A stretch of DNA of 64,000 nucleotides from assembly GCF_000698595.1 (NCBI RefSeq), contig NZ_JFHC01000026.1, positions 35,066 through 99,065 of the forward strand, read 5' to 3'. The position numbers and the translations under genes were made by a program. The stretch comes from Caballeronia glathei (GTDB lineage Bacteria > Pseudomonadota > Gammaproteobacteria > Burkholderiales > Burkholderiaceae). Position 1 is the first letter of the stretch. Each line of letters starts with the position of its first letter. The notes below the pieces were generated by a model. It worked only from the letters and a program-made list of their open reading frames with translations, did no database searches and was not told where the DNA came from. Shown piece by piece: positions 56,639-64,000 of the stretch.

Positions 56639-57006
56639 GTGAGCAAGACTTCAAGAATTTCCATCGGCTTCTGTGCGAGCGGTTTGGCTACGTGCACGAC
56701 GAGAACGATTGGAAGCGCGATCAGTTGTCGCTAATCGAGCACATCGCCGCCCACGGTGAGCAAGCCGAGTGCGCCCGGCGTGATGCTATCCGCCAACTGG
56801 TAGCGCGTCATGCCGAAGAGTTGGAAAAGAACGACTACGCATATTTCGAACTGGCATACACGCGGCGAACCGGCTGGATGGCGTGGATTTGCTCTAACCA
56901 TCGTGACGACGACCGGAATCGCAAGGTGTTGGCACGCGGGCAAGGAGATACCCCTGAAGCAGCGTGCACAGCCGCCAACGAACAGGCAGTGAAGGAGCCG
57001 AAATGA
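56635..57006 (+). CDS. Hypothetical early protein
   Basis: 123 residues (FKNFHRLLCERFGYVHDEND; YFELAYTRRTGWMAWICSN). Overlaps both neighbours by four bases. The N-terminal pattern (F-x-x-F-H-R-L-x-C-x-R-F-x-Y) suggests a small conserved family; not named. Confidence 0.55.
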   Translation: MSEQDFKNFHRLLCERFGYVHDENDWKRDQLSLIEHIAAHGEQAECARRDAIRQLVARHAEELEKNDYAYFELAYTRRTGWMAWICSNHRDDDRNRKVLARGQGDTPEAACTAANEQAVKEPK

Positions 57007-57197
57007 CCGCATGGGAAATCGTCGATGACCGCGCCGGTGTGATCGTCAACATCAGCGCCGCCGGCCGCCGGAAGTTGGAGCAAGAGAGCCGCATCGACCG
57101 CGTCATCAGCGTGCATACGGCAGTTCTGATCGGCGCTTCATTGGGGCTCGTCGGGACGTTCGGCGCACTGGTTATCAAGCAAATTCTGGGAATCTGA
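57003..57197 (+). CDS. Small membrane protein
   Basis: 64 residues from an ATG at 57003 (ATGA overlap): a soluble start (TAWEIVDDRAGVIVNISAAG) and a C-terminal membrane helix (AVLIGASLGLVGTFGALVI). Not assigned. Confidence 0.55.
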   Translation: MTAWEIVDDRAGVIVNISAAGRRKLEQESRIDRVISVHTAVLIGASLGLVGTFGALVIKQILGI

Positions 57198-57198
57198 A

Positions 57199-57426
57199 AT
57201 GTCCATCCTACAAATGGTTGACCTTCGCCTGGTGACGACAACCGTTCGTCTTACTCAAGCGGAGCGCATGGAAGCGCAGATGCGTCATCTGGCTGCGATG
57301 AATGACGCCCAGTTGGCCGAGAAAAGAGAGCGCAACGCACGGCTCGGCCTCAAGCCGATGGCGATCGGAACGGCGCATATAGCACCACATATCGCACGGC
57401 ACTTTGCGTACGTGAACGTGGCTTAA
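57199..57426 (+). CDS. Small hypothetical protein
   Basis: 75 residues (TTVRLTQAERMEAQMRHLAA; RERNARLGLKPMAIGTAHIA). The T-Q-A-E-R-x-E repeated spacing suggests a coiled coil. One base after the preceding stop. Confidence 0.55.
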   Translation: MSILQMVDLRLVTTTVRLTQAERMEAQMRHLAAMNDAQLAEKRERNARLGLKPMAIGTAHIAPHIARHFAYVNVA

Positions 57427-57441
57427 GCCAAGGGGTAGGGG

Positions 57442-57735
57442 ATGGCAACGATAACGATCAAGGGCGCGATATTCGCCCTGCAACACCGGTGGGAGAGGGC
57501 GCCTAGCTACACCTTCTACAGCTTCGACGCCTCCGATGAACACACGGTCAAGGTCTGCGATCACGAATTCACGGTCGAGATTCCGGACGACTTCGACCTT
57601 CGCCCCGGCCTGGTGGCGAATCTCGAGCGGGAGAAGGAAAAGCTCCGTGCAGCGTTCACCGCTCGGGTCACGGAAATAAACGGACAGATTCAGTCGCTTT
57701 TGGCGATTGAGAACAAACCTTCGGAGGTTGTGTGA
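57442..57735 (+). CDS. Hypothetical protein before the annealing protein gene
   Basis: 97 residues (ATITIKGAIFALQHRWERAP; HEFTVEIPDDFDLRPGLVAN) with a helical end. Its last codons overlap the GTG start of the RecT-like gene. Probably part of the recombination cassette; no family named. Confidence 0.6.
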   Translation: MATITIKGAIFALQHRWERAPSYTFYSFDASDEHTVKVCDHEFTVEIPDDFDLRPGLVANLEREKEKLRAAFTARVTEINGQIQSLLAIENKPSEVV

Positions 57736-58775
57736 GCACAGCACTTTCCGTGCGCCAAGAATTCGGCGCGCATCAGACGACGACGGCGCTCGTCGAAACC
57801 GCTTCGACCGCAGTTGCCGCACAAGCGAAAGCGATGGTCGAAGCCCGCTACATCATGGCAATGCAACGTCCGCGGAATTGGGATCAGGTCCGTCAGGACA
57901 TCATCCGCGAGTGTCGGCGCCCGTCGTTCGCGCACAACAAAAGCGCGTACTACCGCAAGCCGATCGGGCAGGGCGTCGAGGGCCTCGGAATTCGGTTCGT
58001 CGAGGTGGCGCTCCGCTGCATGACCAACGTGCTGATCGAGACATCCATGATCTTCGAGGATGACGCCAAGGAGGTGCACCGCGTCGCCGTGACGGATCTG
58101 GAATCGAACGTGACCTATCCGCTCGACGTGCGCGTGTCCAAGACCGTCGAGCGCTCCAAGCCGATGGATGACGGTTCGTACATTTCAGTCCGCAAGAACA
58201 GCTACGGAAAGATGACGTACACGGTCACGGCCAACGATGACGACTTGCTGAACAAGCGGGCCGCTCTGATCTCGAAGGCGATTCGTACGCTGGGCCTGCG
58301 CATCGTACCCGGCGATCTGCAGGACGAGGCAGAAGACATCATCAAGTCGGTCCGCATGGACGAAGCGGCACGCGATCCGGCCGCCGAGCGCAAGAAGATC
58401 GCCGACGCGTTTGGCGAGATTGGGGTGAAGGCGGAGGATCTGACGCGCTACCTCGGCCACTCGCTCGACGCATGCTCACCTACTGAGCTCGTCGATCTGC
58501 GGGGCATCTACGGAGCGATCAAGGATGGTGAAGCCACCTGGAAATCGGTCATGGAGAACAAGGCAGAGCAGACCGCTGGCGCTGAGCCGGAGAGCGGAAA
58601 GCAGATTCCTGCTTGTTCCGACGAGCAATTCCAGGCCAAGACACCGGAATGGCGAAAGCTGATCGTCGAGAAGAAAAAGACGGTGGACGATCTGGTCAAG
58701 ATGATCGAGACGAAGACGCGCCTTTCCGAAGACCAGAAGATGACCATCGATGCCTGGAGCCACGAGAATGACTGA
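57732..58775 (+). CDS. Putative single-strand annealing protein (RecT-like)
   Basis: 347 residues from a GTG. The C-terminal part (DLTRYLGHSLDACSPTELVD, LRGIYGAIKDGEATWKSVME) is the tail typical of RecT-family recombinases. The middle (RKNSYGKMTYTVTANDDDLL, KRAALISKAIRTLGLRIVPG) matches a phage group coded beside YqaJ exonucleases. It would anneal single strands left by the exonuclease that follows. Family membership is probable, not sure. Confidence 0.65.
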   Translation: MSTALSVRQEFGAHQTTTALVETASTAVAAQAKAMVEARYIMAMQRPRNWDQVRQDIIRECRRPSFAHNKSAYYRKPIGQGVEGLGIRFVEVALRCMTNVLIETSMIFEDDAKEVHRVAVTDLESNVTYPLDVRVSKTVERSKPMDDGSYISVRKNSYGKMTYTVTANDDDLLNKRAALISKAIRTLGLRIVPGDLQDEAEDIIKSVRMDEAARDPAAERKKIADAFGEIGVKAEDLTRYLGHSLDACSPTELVDLRGIYGAIKDGEATWKSVMENKAEQTAGAEPESGKQIPACSDEQFQAKTPEWRKLIVEKKKTVDDLVKMIETKTRLSEDQKMTIDAWSHEND

Positions 58776-60429
58776 CCGCACTATTCACAACCTCGTCCAA
58801 GGCACGGACGAATGGGCGAACTTCCGCCTGCATCACTTTGGCGCCAGCGAGGCCGCAGCGATGCTCGGCCTGTCGTCCAAGGTTAAGCGCACCGAGCTGC
58901 TTCATATGAAGCATACCGGTACCGCGAAGGAATTTAGCGATTGGGTCCAAAAGAACATCCTCGACTACGGGCACGAAGTCGAAGCATTGGCCCGTCCGAT
59001 CATCGAAGATCTGATCGGCGAAGATCTGTATCCGGTGACCTGTTCGGATGGCGATCTGTCGGCGTCCTGTGACGGCTTGACGATGTCGGAGGAACTGGCG
59101 TTTGAGCACAAGCAACACAACGCCGCGCTCGCCGAATCGGTGCGCAACAAGATTCTCCCGGAGGAGCACCAGCCGCAGTGCCAGCAGGTCATGATGGTGA
59201 CGGGCGCAAAGAAAGTGATCTTCACCGTGTCGGATGGCACGCGGGAGAACATGGAATACATGGAGGTCTTTCCGGATCCGGCATGGCACGAACGGATTCG
59301 TGCCGGGTGGGCACAGTTCAAGAAGGATCTCGCCGCCTATGTACCGGAAGCCGTCGAAGTCAAGCCGATCGGCCGCACGCCCGAAACGCTGCCCGCGCTC
59401 CGAGTCGAGGTGACCGGCAAAGTCACGGCGAGCAACTTGATCGAATTCAGGGACCACGCCCTCGCCGTGTTCGCAGGCATCAACCGGGAGTTGGTCACCG
59501 ATCAACACTTCGCCGACGCGGAAAAGACGGTCAAATGGTGCGGCGAGGTTGAATCGCGCCTTGAAGCGGCGAAAGAGCATGCGCTGAGCCAGACGCAAAG
59601 CATCGATGAGTTGTTCAAGACCATCGACGCAATCAGTAGCGAGGCGCGAGCCGTTCGTCTCGAGCTCGACAAGCTGGTCAGCCGCCGGAAAGTCGAAATC
59701 AAGGAAGGCATCATCCTGAAGGCAAAGGCGATGTATGAGCAGCACATCGCCGGCCTGAAGGAAGAGACCGGCGGTCCTTGGATCGTGCTGACGGCACCGG
59801 ACTTCGCGGGTGCGGCGAAGGGAAAACGCACCGTGGCTAGCATCCAGGACGCGGCGAACACGGTTCTCGCAAACGCCAAGATTGAGGCTGACGCGTCCGC
59901 AAAGCGAATCCGGACGAGTCTTGCTTGTATCAAGGATGAGTCGGTCGGCTATGAGTTCCTGTTTGCCGACAAGCTGGCTCTGGTTGGAAAGCCGATTGAA
60001 GACCTTCAGTTGGTAATCCGGACGCGGATTTCGGATCACAAGGCTGCAGAGGAAAAACGGATCGAAGCAGAGCGCGAACGGATCCGCAAGGAAGAGCAGG
60101 AGAAAGCTGAAGCCAAGATACCGGCGCCGGTGACTACATCGCCCGCGCCGATTTCGGCGAAGCAAGAGCAATTCGCCCCGTGGACCGCCCCTGCTCGGAT
60201 CACTTCCGATGCCGCGCCCACACTGCGCCTCGGACAGATCAATGAGCGCCTGGCGCCCATTTCCTTGACCGCCGATGGCTTGGCAAGTCTCGGCTTTGTG
60301 CATGCCGCCACGGGCAAGGCAGCAAAGCTCTATCACGAAGAAATCTTCCCGCAGATTTGCGCTGCTCTGATTCGGCATATCGAAGCGGTTTCAGGCGAGC
60401 AAGCGATGCTCCGCCAGCAAGCCGCCTAA
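58768..60429 (+). CDS. YqaJ-family exonuclease with DUF1351-like C-terminal half
   Basis: 553 residues from ATG 58768. The N-terminal 200 residues are a YqaJ/lambda-exonuclease domain: FGASEAAAMLGLSSKVKRTE, DYGHEVEALARPI, SCDGLT (metal Asp), AFEHKQHN (Glu-x-Lys) and QCQQVMMVTGA. The second half resembles the DUF1351 proteins that are separate in other phages. It degrades one DNA strand for the annealing protein upstream. Starts inside the upstream gene (eight-base overlap). Confidence 0.82.
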   Translation: MTDRTIHNLVQGTDEWANFRLHHFGASEAAAMLGLSSKVKRTELLHMKHTGTAKEFSDWVQKNILDYGHEVEALARPIIEDLIGEDLYPVTCSDGDLSASCDGLTMSEELAFEHKQHNAALAESVRNKILPEEHQPQCQQVMMVTGAKKVIFTVSDGTRENMEYMEVFPDPAWHERIRAGWAQFKKDLAAYVPEAVEVKPIGRTPETLPALRVEVTGKVTASNLIEFRDHALAVFAGINRELVTDQHFADAEKTVKWCGEVESRLEAAKEHALSQTQSIDELFKTIDAISSEARAVRLELDKLVSRRKVEIKEGIILKAKAMYEQHIAGLKEETGGPWIVLTAPDFAGAAKGKRTVASIQDAANTVLANAKIEADASAKRIRTSLACIKDESVGYEFLFADKLALVGKPIEDLQLVIRTRISDHKAAEEKRIEAERERIRKEEQEKAEAKIPAPVTTSPAPISAKQEQFAPWTAPARITSDAAPTLRLGQINERLAPISLTADGLASLGFVHAATGKAAKLYHEEIFPQICAALIRHIEAVSGEQAMLRQQAA

Positions 60430-60559
60430 CCCTTCAAGCGCCCCCACCAGCCAATAGGAATTGGCGAAATCGCGTGTTCTCCGACGTGCTGGATGGTGGG
60501 CGCCCCAAACAGTGGAGAGCGCGCCGGCGCTTATATCCGGCACTTATTCGGAGAACAGC

Positions 60560-61210
60560 ATGACCTGTGATCAAAAACGATTCGAACGCGACGTCGCCAA
60601 CCACAAGATGACCGTTGTCCGTGACGACGGTGTCGATCGGCACATCAAGTTCCGCGCAGCGGACGGCGACAGCAGCTACTGGTTCGAGATTTTGACGTGG
60701 CCCGGTGCGCTCTGCATTCGTGGCGACTGCGGGACGTATGTGTTTTCGCGCCTGACCGATATGTTTCAGTTCTTCCGGACTGATCGCGGCAATGACCCGA
60801 AGAAGCTGTACGTCAACGAGGGATATTGGGCTGAAAAGCTCCAGGCTGTCAGCTGCGACGGATACGGCAAGGGTGCAGCTGAGCGGTTCTCTGCATCGCA
60901 ATTCAAGGCTCGGGTGAAGGACCGGGTTGATAGCTGTCTCGAGGGCTACGAGACGACAGCAGAGCAGCGCGCTGATCTCTGGCAGGAGATCAATGACGAG
61001 ATCTTCGATTACGTCGAAGACGGACACGGCGGCGAAGCGTTCAGACACATGCATGATTTCGAGTCGAAGGACTTCCCGCGCCTGTTCGAAGACTGCTGGG
61101 AATGGAACTGCAACGAGTACACATTCCACTTCCTCTGGAACCTGTACGCGATCGCATGGGCCATCCGCCAGTACGACGCTGCGCGCGTTCCGACCGAACA
61201 ACCCGCGTGA
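60560..61210 (+). CDS. Conserved hypothetical early phage protein
   Basis: 216 residues (CDQKRFERDVANHKMTVVRD; CIRGDCGTYVFSRLTDMFQF; HFLWNLYAIAWAIRQYDAAR). The ATG at 60560 has GGAGAA upstream; a longer frame without support is ignored. A widely spread family of phage proteins of unknown role. Confidence 0.7.
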   Translation: MTCDQKRFERDVANHKMTVVRDDGVDRHIKFRAADGDSSYWFEILTWPGALCIRGDCGTYVFSRLTDMFQFFRTDRGNDPKKLYVNEGYWAEKLQAVSCDGYGKGAAERFSASQFKARVKDRVDSCLEGYETTAEQRADLWQEINDEIFDYVEDGHGGEAFRHMHDFESKDFPRLFEDCWEWNCNEYTFHFLWNLYAIAWAIRQYDAARVPTEQPA

Positions 61211-61275
61211 CCAGCTCCGACATCGTGCTTGCTGTAATCGCAGCGGTGTTTGCTTTGTCTTTGGTGATTCACTGA
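61207..61275 (+). CDS. 22-residue membrane peptide
   Basis: GTG overlaps the preceding TGA. One hydrophobic helix (IVLAVIAAVFALSLVIH). A coupled micro-ORF; plausible but unproven. Confidence 0.35.
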   Translation: MTSSDIVLAVIAAVFALSLVIH

Positions 61276-61289
61276 ATAACGAGAATTTC

Positions 61290-61679
61290 ATGAACGGACG
61301 GATCTACAAAAAGCAGGCAAAGCGCGCGATTGAACTGTTGCGATCGCATGGCACCTCGGGCTGGACTGAAGCCGATCTTGACGACGATGTACGCACCTGC
61401 CCGCGCAAGGAGCATCCGAACAACGTCGACATCAAGGGCTCGCCCGTCTTCGGTTACATGAGCGGGTATTACGAGCCCGAGTGGACTGAGGAATGCCCCC
61501 GGTCAATCTGGATCGATGTCCACTACTGGGCGTTCATCGTTCCCGAGAACTTTGGCGGCGATCCGGACGAGGTCGAACCGATGACTCGCGACCAGCGCTG
61601 GCAGCGCATGAGCACGAAGGCGATCGCACCCGGATGGCGCTGGCGCGGCAAACGCGCCGTGAAGGCAACCGCCGACTAA
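61290..61679 (+). CDS. Hypothetical early protein
   Basis: 129 residues (GRIYKKQAKRAIELLRSHGT; SIWIDVHYWAFIVPENFGGD). GAG before the ATG at 61290. Not assigned. Confidence 0.6.
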   Translation: MNGRIYKKQAKRAIELLRSHGTSGWTEADLDDDVRTCPRKEHPNNVDIKGSPVFGYMSGYYEPEWTEECPRSIWIDVHYWAFIVPENFGGDPDEVEPMTRDQRWQRMSTKAIAPGWRWRGKRAVKATAD

Positions 61680-61720
61680 TGGCGCACAGCACCGGACACG
61701 ATAGAGAGAAATCATGAGCG
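61680..61720 (+). repeat. Repeated ribosome-site leader, copy 1
   Basis: TGGCGCACAGCACCGGACAC then GATAGAGAGAAATC just before the ATG at 61714. A near-identical copy stands at 62331-62373 before the MazG-like gene (one mismatch in the first 30 bases). It includes the GAGAG ribosome site of each gene. Confidence 0.7.
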
Positions 61721-62331
61721 AACGACCGATCCTCTTCAGCGGCCCGATGGTGCGCGCGCTGCTAGACGGCAGTAAGACACAGACGAGGCGCGTGATTGCG
61801 CAACAACCCTCAGATGGCTGGGCGTTCGAAGTCCCGCCTTTCTTCGGGCGGATCTCCTCGCCCCACCCGAAGAAAGGCCGATTTGGCGTTTTCGTGCGTC
61901 GGGGCATCGGCACCGACTTCCCGGAGATAGACCTGATCCCCTGCCCCTACGGCATGCCCGGAGATAGCCTTTGGGTCCGCGAGACGTGGAACCACGCTCC
62001 CGCCGCTATCGGCGCCACGCGTGACGAGGATGGCCCATTCGCCTATGCCGCCGGCTATGCGACCGAGTCGACCATCGATGGAAAGTGGAGGCCGTCCATC
62101 CACATGCCGCGCTATGCGTCGCGCATCACGCTTGAAGTGACCAGCGTGCGCGTCGAGCGCCTGCACGACATAACAGATGCTGACGCACTTGCCGAAGGCG
62201 TGGATCGCACGAACACGAGCATCCCGGGCTACGCACGCGAGCGCTTCGTCCGCCTGTGGACGTCGATCAACGGCAACGAATCGTGGGCGTCCGACCCGTG
62301 GGTATGGGTCGTTGAATTCAAGAAGCTTTGA
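61714..62331 (+). CDS. ASCH-like phage protein
   Basis: 205 residues (MSERPILFSGPMVRALLDGS, KTQTRRVI; PGDSLWVRETWNH; HMPRYASRITLEVTSVRVER; WASDPWVWVVEFKK). The set K-T-x-T-R-R, G-D-x-L-W-V-R-E and W-V-x-V-x-F is typical of ASCH-type phage proteins, thought to bind RNA or modified nucleosides. A common early-operon gene. Confidence 0.75.
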   Translation: MSERPILFSGPMVRALLDGSKTQTRRVIAQQPSDGWAFEVPPFFGRISSPHPKKGRFGVFVRRGIGTDFPEIDLIPCPYGMPGDSLWVRETWNHAPAAIGATRDEDGPFAYAAGYATESTIDGKWRPSIHMPRYASRITLEVTSVRVERLHDITDADALAEGVDRTNTSIPGYARERFVRLWTSINGNESWASDPWVWVVEFKKL

Positions 62332-62373
62332 TGGCGCACAGCGCCGGACACGATAGAGAGATGAACATGAGCG
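62331..62373 (+). repeat. Repeated ribosome-site leader, copy 2
   Basis: TGGCGCACAGCGCCGGACAC then GATAGAGAG before ATGAACATGAGC. Same word as at 61680. It shows that the two genes were probably joined by recombination at a short leader repeat. Confidence 0.7.
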
Positions 62374-62660
62374 AATTGACGATTGGCGAAATGTGCGACC
62401 GACAGTACGACTGGGTTGAGCGCATGGGCTGGCATAACAAGACCGTGCTCGAAGCACTCGCGTTGATCGCGTCCGAGGTCGGCGAGGCCGTCAACGAGTG
62501 CCGAGGCGATAAGCCGACCGACGCGTTCGGCGAGGAACTCGCAGACATCATCCTGCGCGTGGCCGATCTCGCCAAGTGGCAAGAGATCGATCTTGAATCG
62601 GAGATCGTTCGCAAGATGGCGATCAACGAGCATCGCGGCACTCGCGGGCGTCGGATCTAG
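62367..62660 (+). CDS. MazG-like nucleotide pyrophosphohydrolase
   Basis: 97 residues. IASEVGEAVNECRGDK and FGEELADIILRVADLAKW give the EE-x-x-E and E-x-x-D metal motif of all-alpha NTP pyrophosphohydrolases (first Glu pair here partly replaced). Start at 62367, by analogy with the repeated leader, rather than 62361 or 62328. It may clear modified or alarmone nucleotides. Confidence 0.8.
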   Translation: MSELTIGEMCDRQYDWVERMGWHNKTVLEALALIASEVGEAVNECRGDKPTDAFGEELADIILRVADLAKWQEIDLESEIVRKMAINEHRGTRGRRI

Positions 62661-62704
62661 ACGCATGACCCCCGCCAAGACCGCCGCTCTCACGCACCTA
62701 CCCC

Positions 62705-62911
62705 ATGCCTAAACATAACGGAGAGTTCTACCCGCACTCGCACTGCACGGTCGCAAGCGGAGATTGTTTCACCAGCAGCCGTTGCCTCGGGTCTTGCACG
62801 GCTAAACAAAAACGCAGTCTAGAGCAGCGAATCGAAGACCTTGAAAGCCGCGTGCGTCAGCTTGAAAAGGCGATCCTGCTCTCATGCGCCTACGAAAGGA
62901 ATGAAAAATGA
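62705..62911 (+). CDS. Small cysteine-containing protein
   Basis: 68 residues (GEFYPHSHCTVASGDCFTSS; RCLGSCTAKQKRSLEQRIED) with a C-terminal coiled coil. Its tail overlaps the lipoprotein start by four bases. Unknown. Confidence 0.5.
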   Translation: MPKHNGEFYPHSHCTVASGDCFTSSRCLGSCTAKQKRSLEQRIEDLESRVRQLEKAILLSCAYERNEK

Positions 62912-63282
62912 AAAAGTCTGTGTTGTTGGTTGCTCTGCTGGCATCCCTGTCTGGTTGCAATGATGCGGATGTGGCGTCACGGAACCTGTCGAAGGCCGCC
63001 GACAACTTCGAGATCAATCGACGAGTCGTGTTCTACAACGGCATCACCGGCGACTACATGTTGAGCATCGAAGGCCTGTGCTCGCTCGGCAACGCCGACA
63101 AAAGCCGGGAAGTGTCGATCACCTGCAAGACGGGGCCGTCCAGTTTCAAAAAGCACTTCCTGGGCCTCTCCGACAACGTGACGTACTTCGTCGAGCAACT
63201 TGAAGGGGCCAATGTCAGTGCCTACCACTACAGGGTGATCTTCAAGCCGTCGGTGATCGTTCCTGACATCACCATCAAATAA
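62908..63282 (+). CDS. Predicted lipoprotein of the early operon
   Basis: 124 residues: signal MKKSVLLVALLASLSGC with Cys17 lipidated, then a beta-sandwich-like body (RVVFYNGITGDYMLSIEGLC; SREVSITCKTGPSSF). Small phage lipoproteins of the early region can block entry of related phages. Function here is inferred by class. Confidence 0.7.
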   Translation: MKKSVLLVALLASLSGCNDADVASRNLSKAADNFEINRRVVFYNGITGDYMLSIEGLCSLGNADKSREVSITCKTGPSSFKKHFLGLSDNVTYFVEQLEGANVSAYHYRVIFKPSVIVPDITIK

Positions 63283-63296
63283 CGGGACCAGACACC

Positions 63297-63809
63297 ATGA
63301 CCAATACCAATGACCGCGCAGACGTAGCAGCGGAGCGTGAGCAGTTCATTGCGGCGCTCATGAACGAGCTTTCTATCATTGAGAACACCGACATTGCGAA
63401 GCGAGTCGCAGAGCAGGCGATCACCAACAACGATATGTCGTGGCGCATGTGGCAAGCCCGCGCCGCTATATCGTCTGCCGTGCCGGATGGCGGCAAGGGT
63501 GAGGCGGTGTATCAGTATCGGCTCGCGAGCGGTGATTGGCGGGACCAATCGGAGGTCAGCTATCGCAACAACCTGACGAACTGCCCGGACAAAGTGCGCA
63601 TCGTCTACACCGCCCCGCAAGCCGAGTGCGCCCCGCGTGCGAAGCCGTTCGTGATGGACTTGCACGATGTGGTCGAGATGTGGAATTCGACAACGGCCGA
63701 TTCGTTCGAAGGCCAATTGATCGAATTGGCTGCAAAGGCGATCAACTTCTATAAGGACACACTGCCCGGTAGTGCCATCGAACAGGCAGTGAACAAGGGG
63801 GCGGCGTAA
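63297..63809 (+). CDS. Hypothetical protein with APQAECAPRA module
   Basis: 170 residues. It has the same TAPQAECAPRA block as the 56012 protein, and MSWRMWQARAAISSA. The C-terminal half (VMDLHDVVEMWNSTTADSFE, GQLIELAAKAINFYKDTLPG) differs. Stop overlaps the next ATG (TAATG). Unknown function. Confidence 0.6.
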   Translation: MTNTNDRADVAAEREQFIAALMNELSIIENTDIAKRVAEQAITNNDMSWRMWQARAAISSAVPDGGKGEAVYQYRLASGDWRDQSEVSYRNNLTNCPDKVRIVYTAPQAECAPRAKPFVMDLHDVVEMWNSTTADSFEGQLIELAAKAINFYKDTLPGSAIEQAVNKGAA

Positions 63810-64000
63810 TGCACCAACATCCAAACGACAAGACGCCAAACGATGCGGAATGCGAGGCGGCGTTAGATGCACTCGGAAATGATCGCGGGCAAGGGCTCGA
63901 CCCGTTTTGGAAATGGGCTTTCCGCGAGGGATGGCAAGCCGCCCGCCGCACCACTCGCGATGCGCAAGCCGAATGCGCCCACAAGTTCGTCCCGTATTAC
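63809..64000 (+). CDS. Hypothetical protein, cut by the window edge
   Basis: 64 residues visible (HQHPNDKTPNDAECEAALDA; FWKWAFREGWQAARRTTRDA, then QAECAHKFVPYY). The R-x-G-W-x-A-A-R and QAECA pieces show it belongs to the same module family. Its 3' end is outside the window. Confidence 0.6.
   Translation, partial: MHQHPNDKTPNDAECEAALDALGNDRGQGLDPFWKWAFREGWQAARRTTRDAQAECAHKFVPYY

Noticed and set aside
58696..60378. 560-residue open frame antisense to the YqaJ gene
   Set aside because: Shadow of a coding frame with clear exonuclease motifs; no ribosome site.

Overview
The window begins in a GC-rich chromosomal locus, the end of selA, then selB and the selenocysteine tRNA gene selC in one direction. 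Codon use and gene content suggest Burkholderia or a close relative; that is an inference, as no ribosomal or other marker gene is present. Everything after selC looks like accessory DNA: first a patch of cargo genes, then a large lambda-organised prophage with a contractile tail (sheath, tube, tape measure, baseplate J, spike, hub). The prophage runs past the right edge. No integrase and no second attachment site are in the window.

Layout. 2.3-8.1 kb: plus-strand cargo (GIY-YIG nuclease, small proteins, a ligD remnant, an 865-residue glycosyltransferase, a broken HNH-AP2 homing endonuclease) and one minus-strand AP2 gene. 8.0-42.6 kb, minus strand: the late operon, read right to left as small ORFs, structured RNA, phosphoesterase, terminase, portal, head, tail, baseplate, fibres/spikes, endolysin, holin and lipoproteins. 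42.6-51.8 kb, minus strand: the early right operon, read as cro-like gene, terminator, CII-like gene, O-like replication protein with an internal iteron cluster, DnaC-like loader, RuvC-like resolvase, nin-type small genes, Q-like antiterminator and a protein phosphatase. 51.9-54.0 kb, plus strand: S24 repressor and two genes in the position of lambda rexAB. 54.4-64 kb, plus strand: the early left operon, with a long structured leader, small membrane proteins, an acyl carrier protein, a RecT-like annealing protein, a YqaJ exonuclease, ASCH-like and MazG-like proteins, and a lipoprotein.

How it works together. Two early promoters (pR at 51793-51821 minus, pL at 54371-54399 plus) have the same -10 hexamer, spacer length and operator half-sites, so one repressor can control both. 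A promoter at 42718-42748 with an intrinsic terminator about 100 bases downstream sits just after the Q-like gene, as lambda pR' and tR' do, and would feed all late genes.

Most interesting items: (1) a non-coding stretch of the late transcript (41898-42162) with two hairpins whose loops show the anti-Shine-Dalgarno sequence, one an 11-base match to the 16S rRNA 3' tail, followed by a terminator; (2) a two-gene lysogenic module (52797-54026) in the rexAB slot; (3) a 250-base leader of the left operon with long, partly competing inverted repeats; (4) a phage-borne acyl carrier protein; (5) a Nudix hydrolase domain fused to the prohead protease/scaffold; (6) four proteins with Sec signal peptides among the virion genes, three of them fibre or spike proteins.
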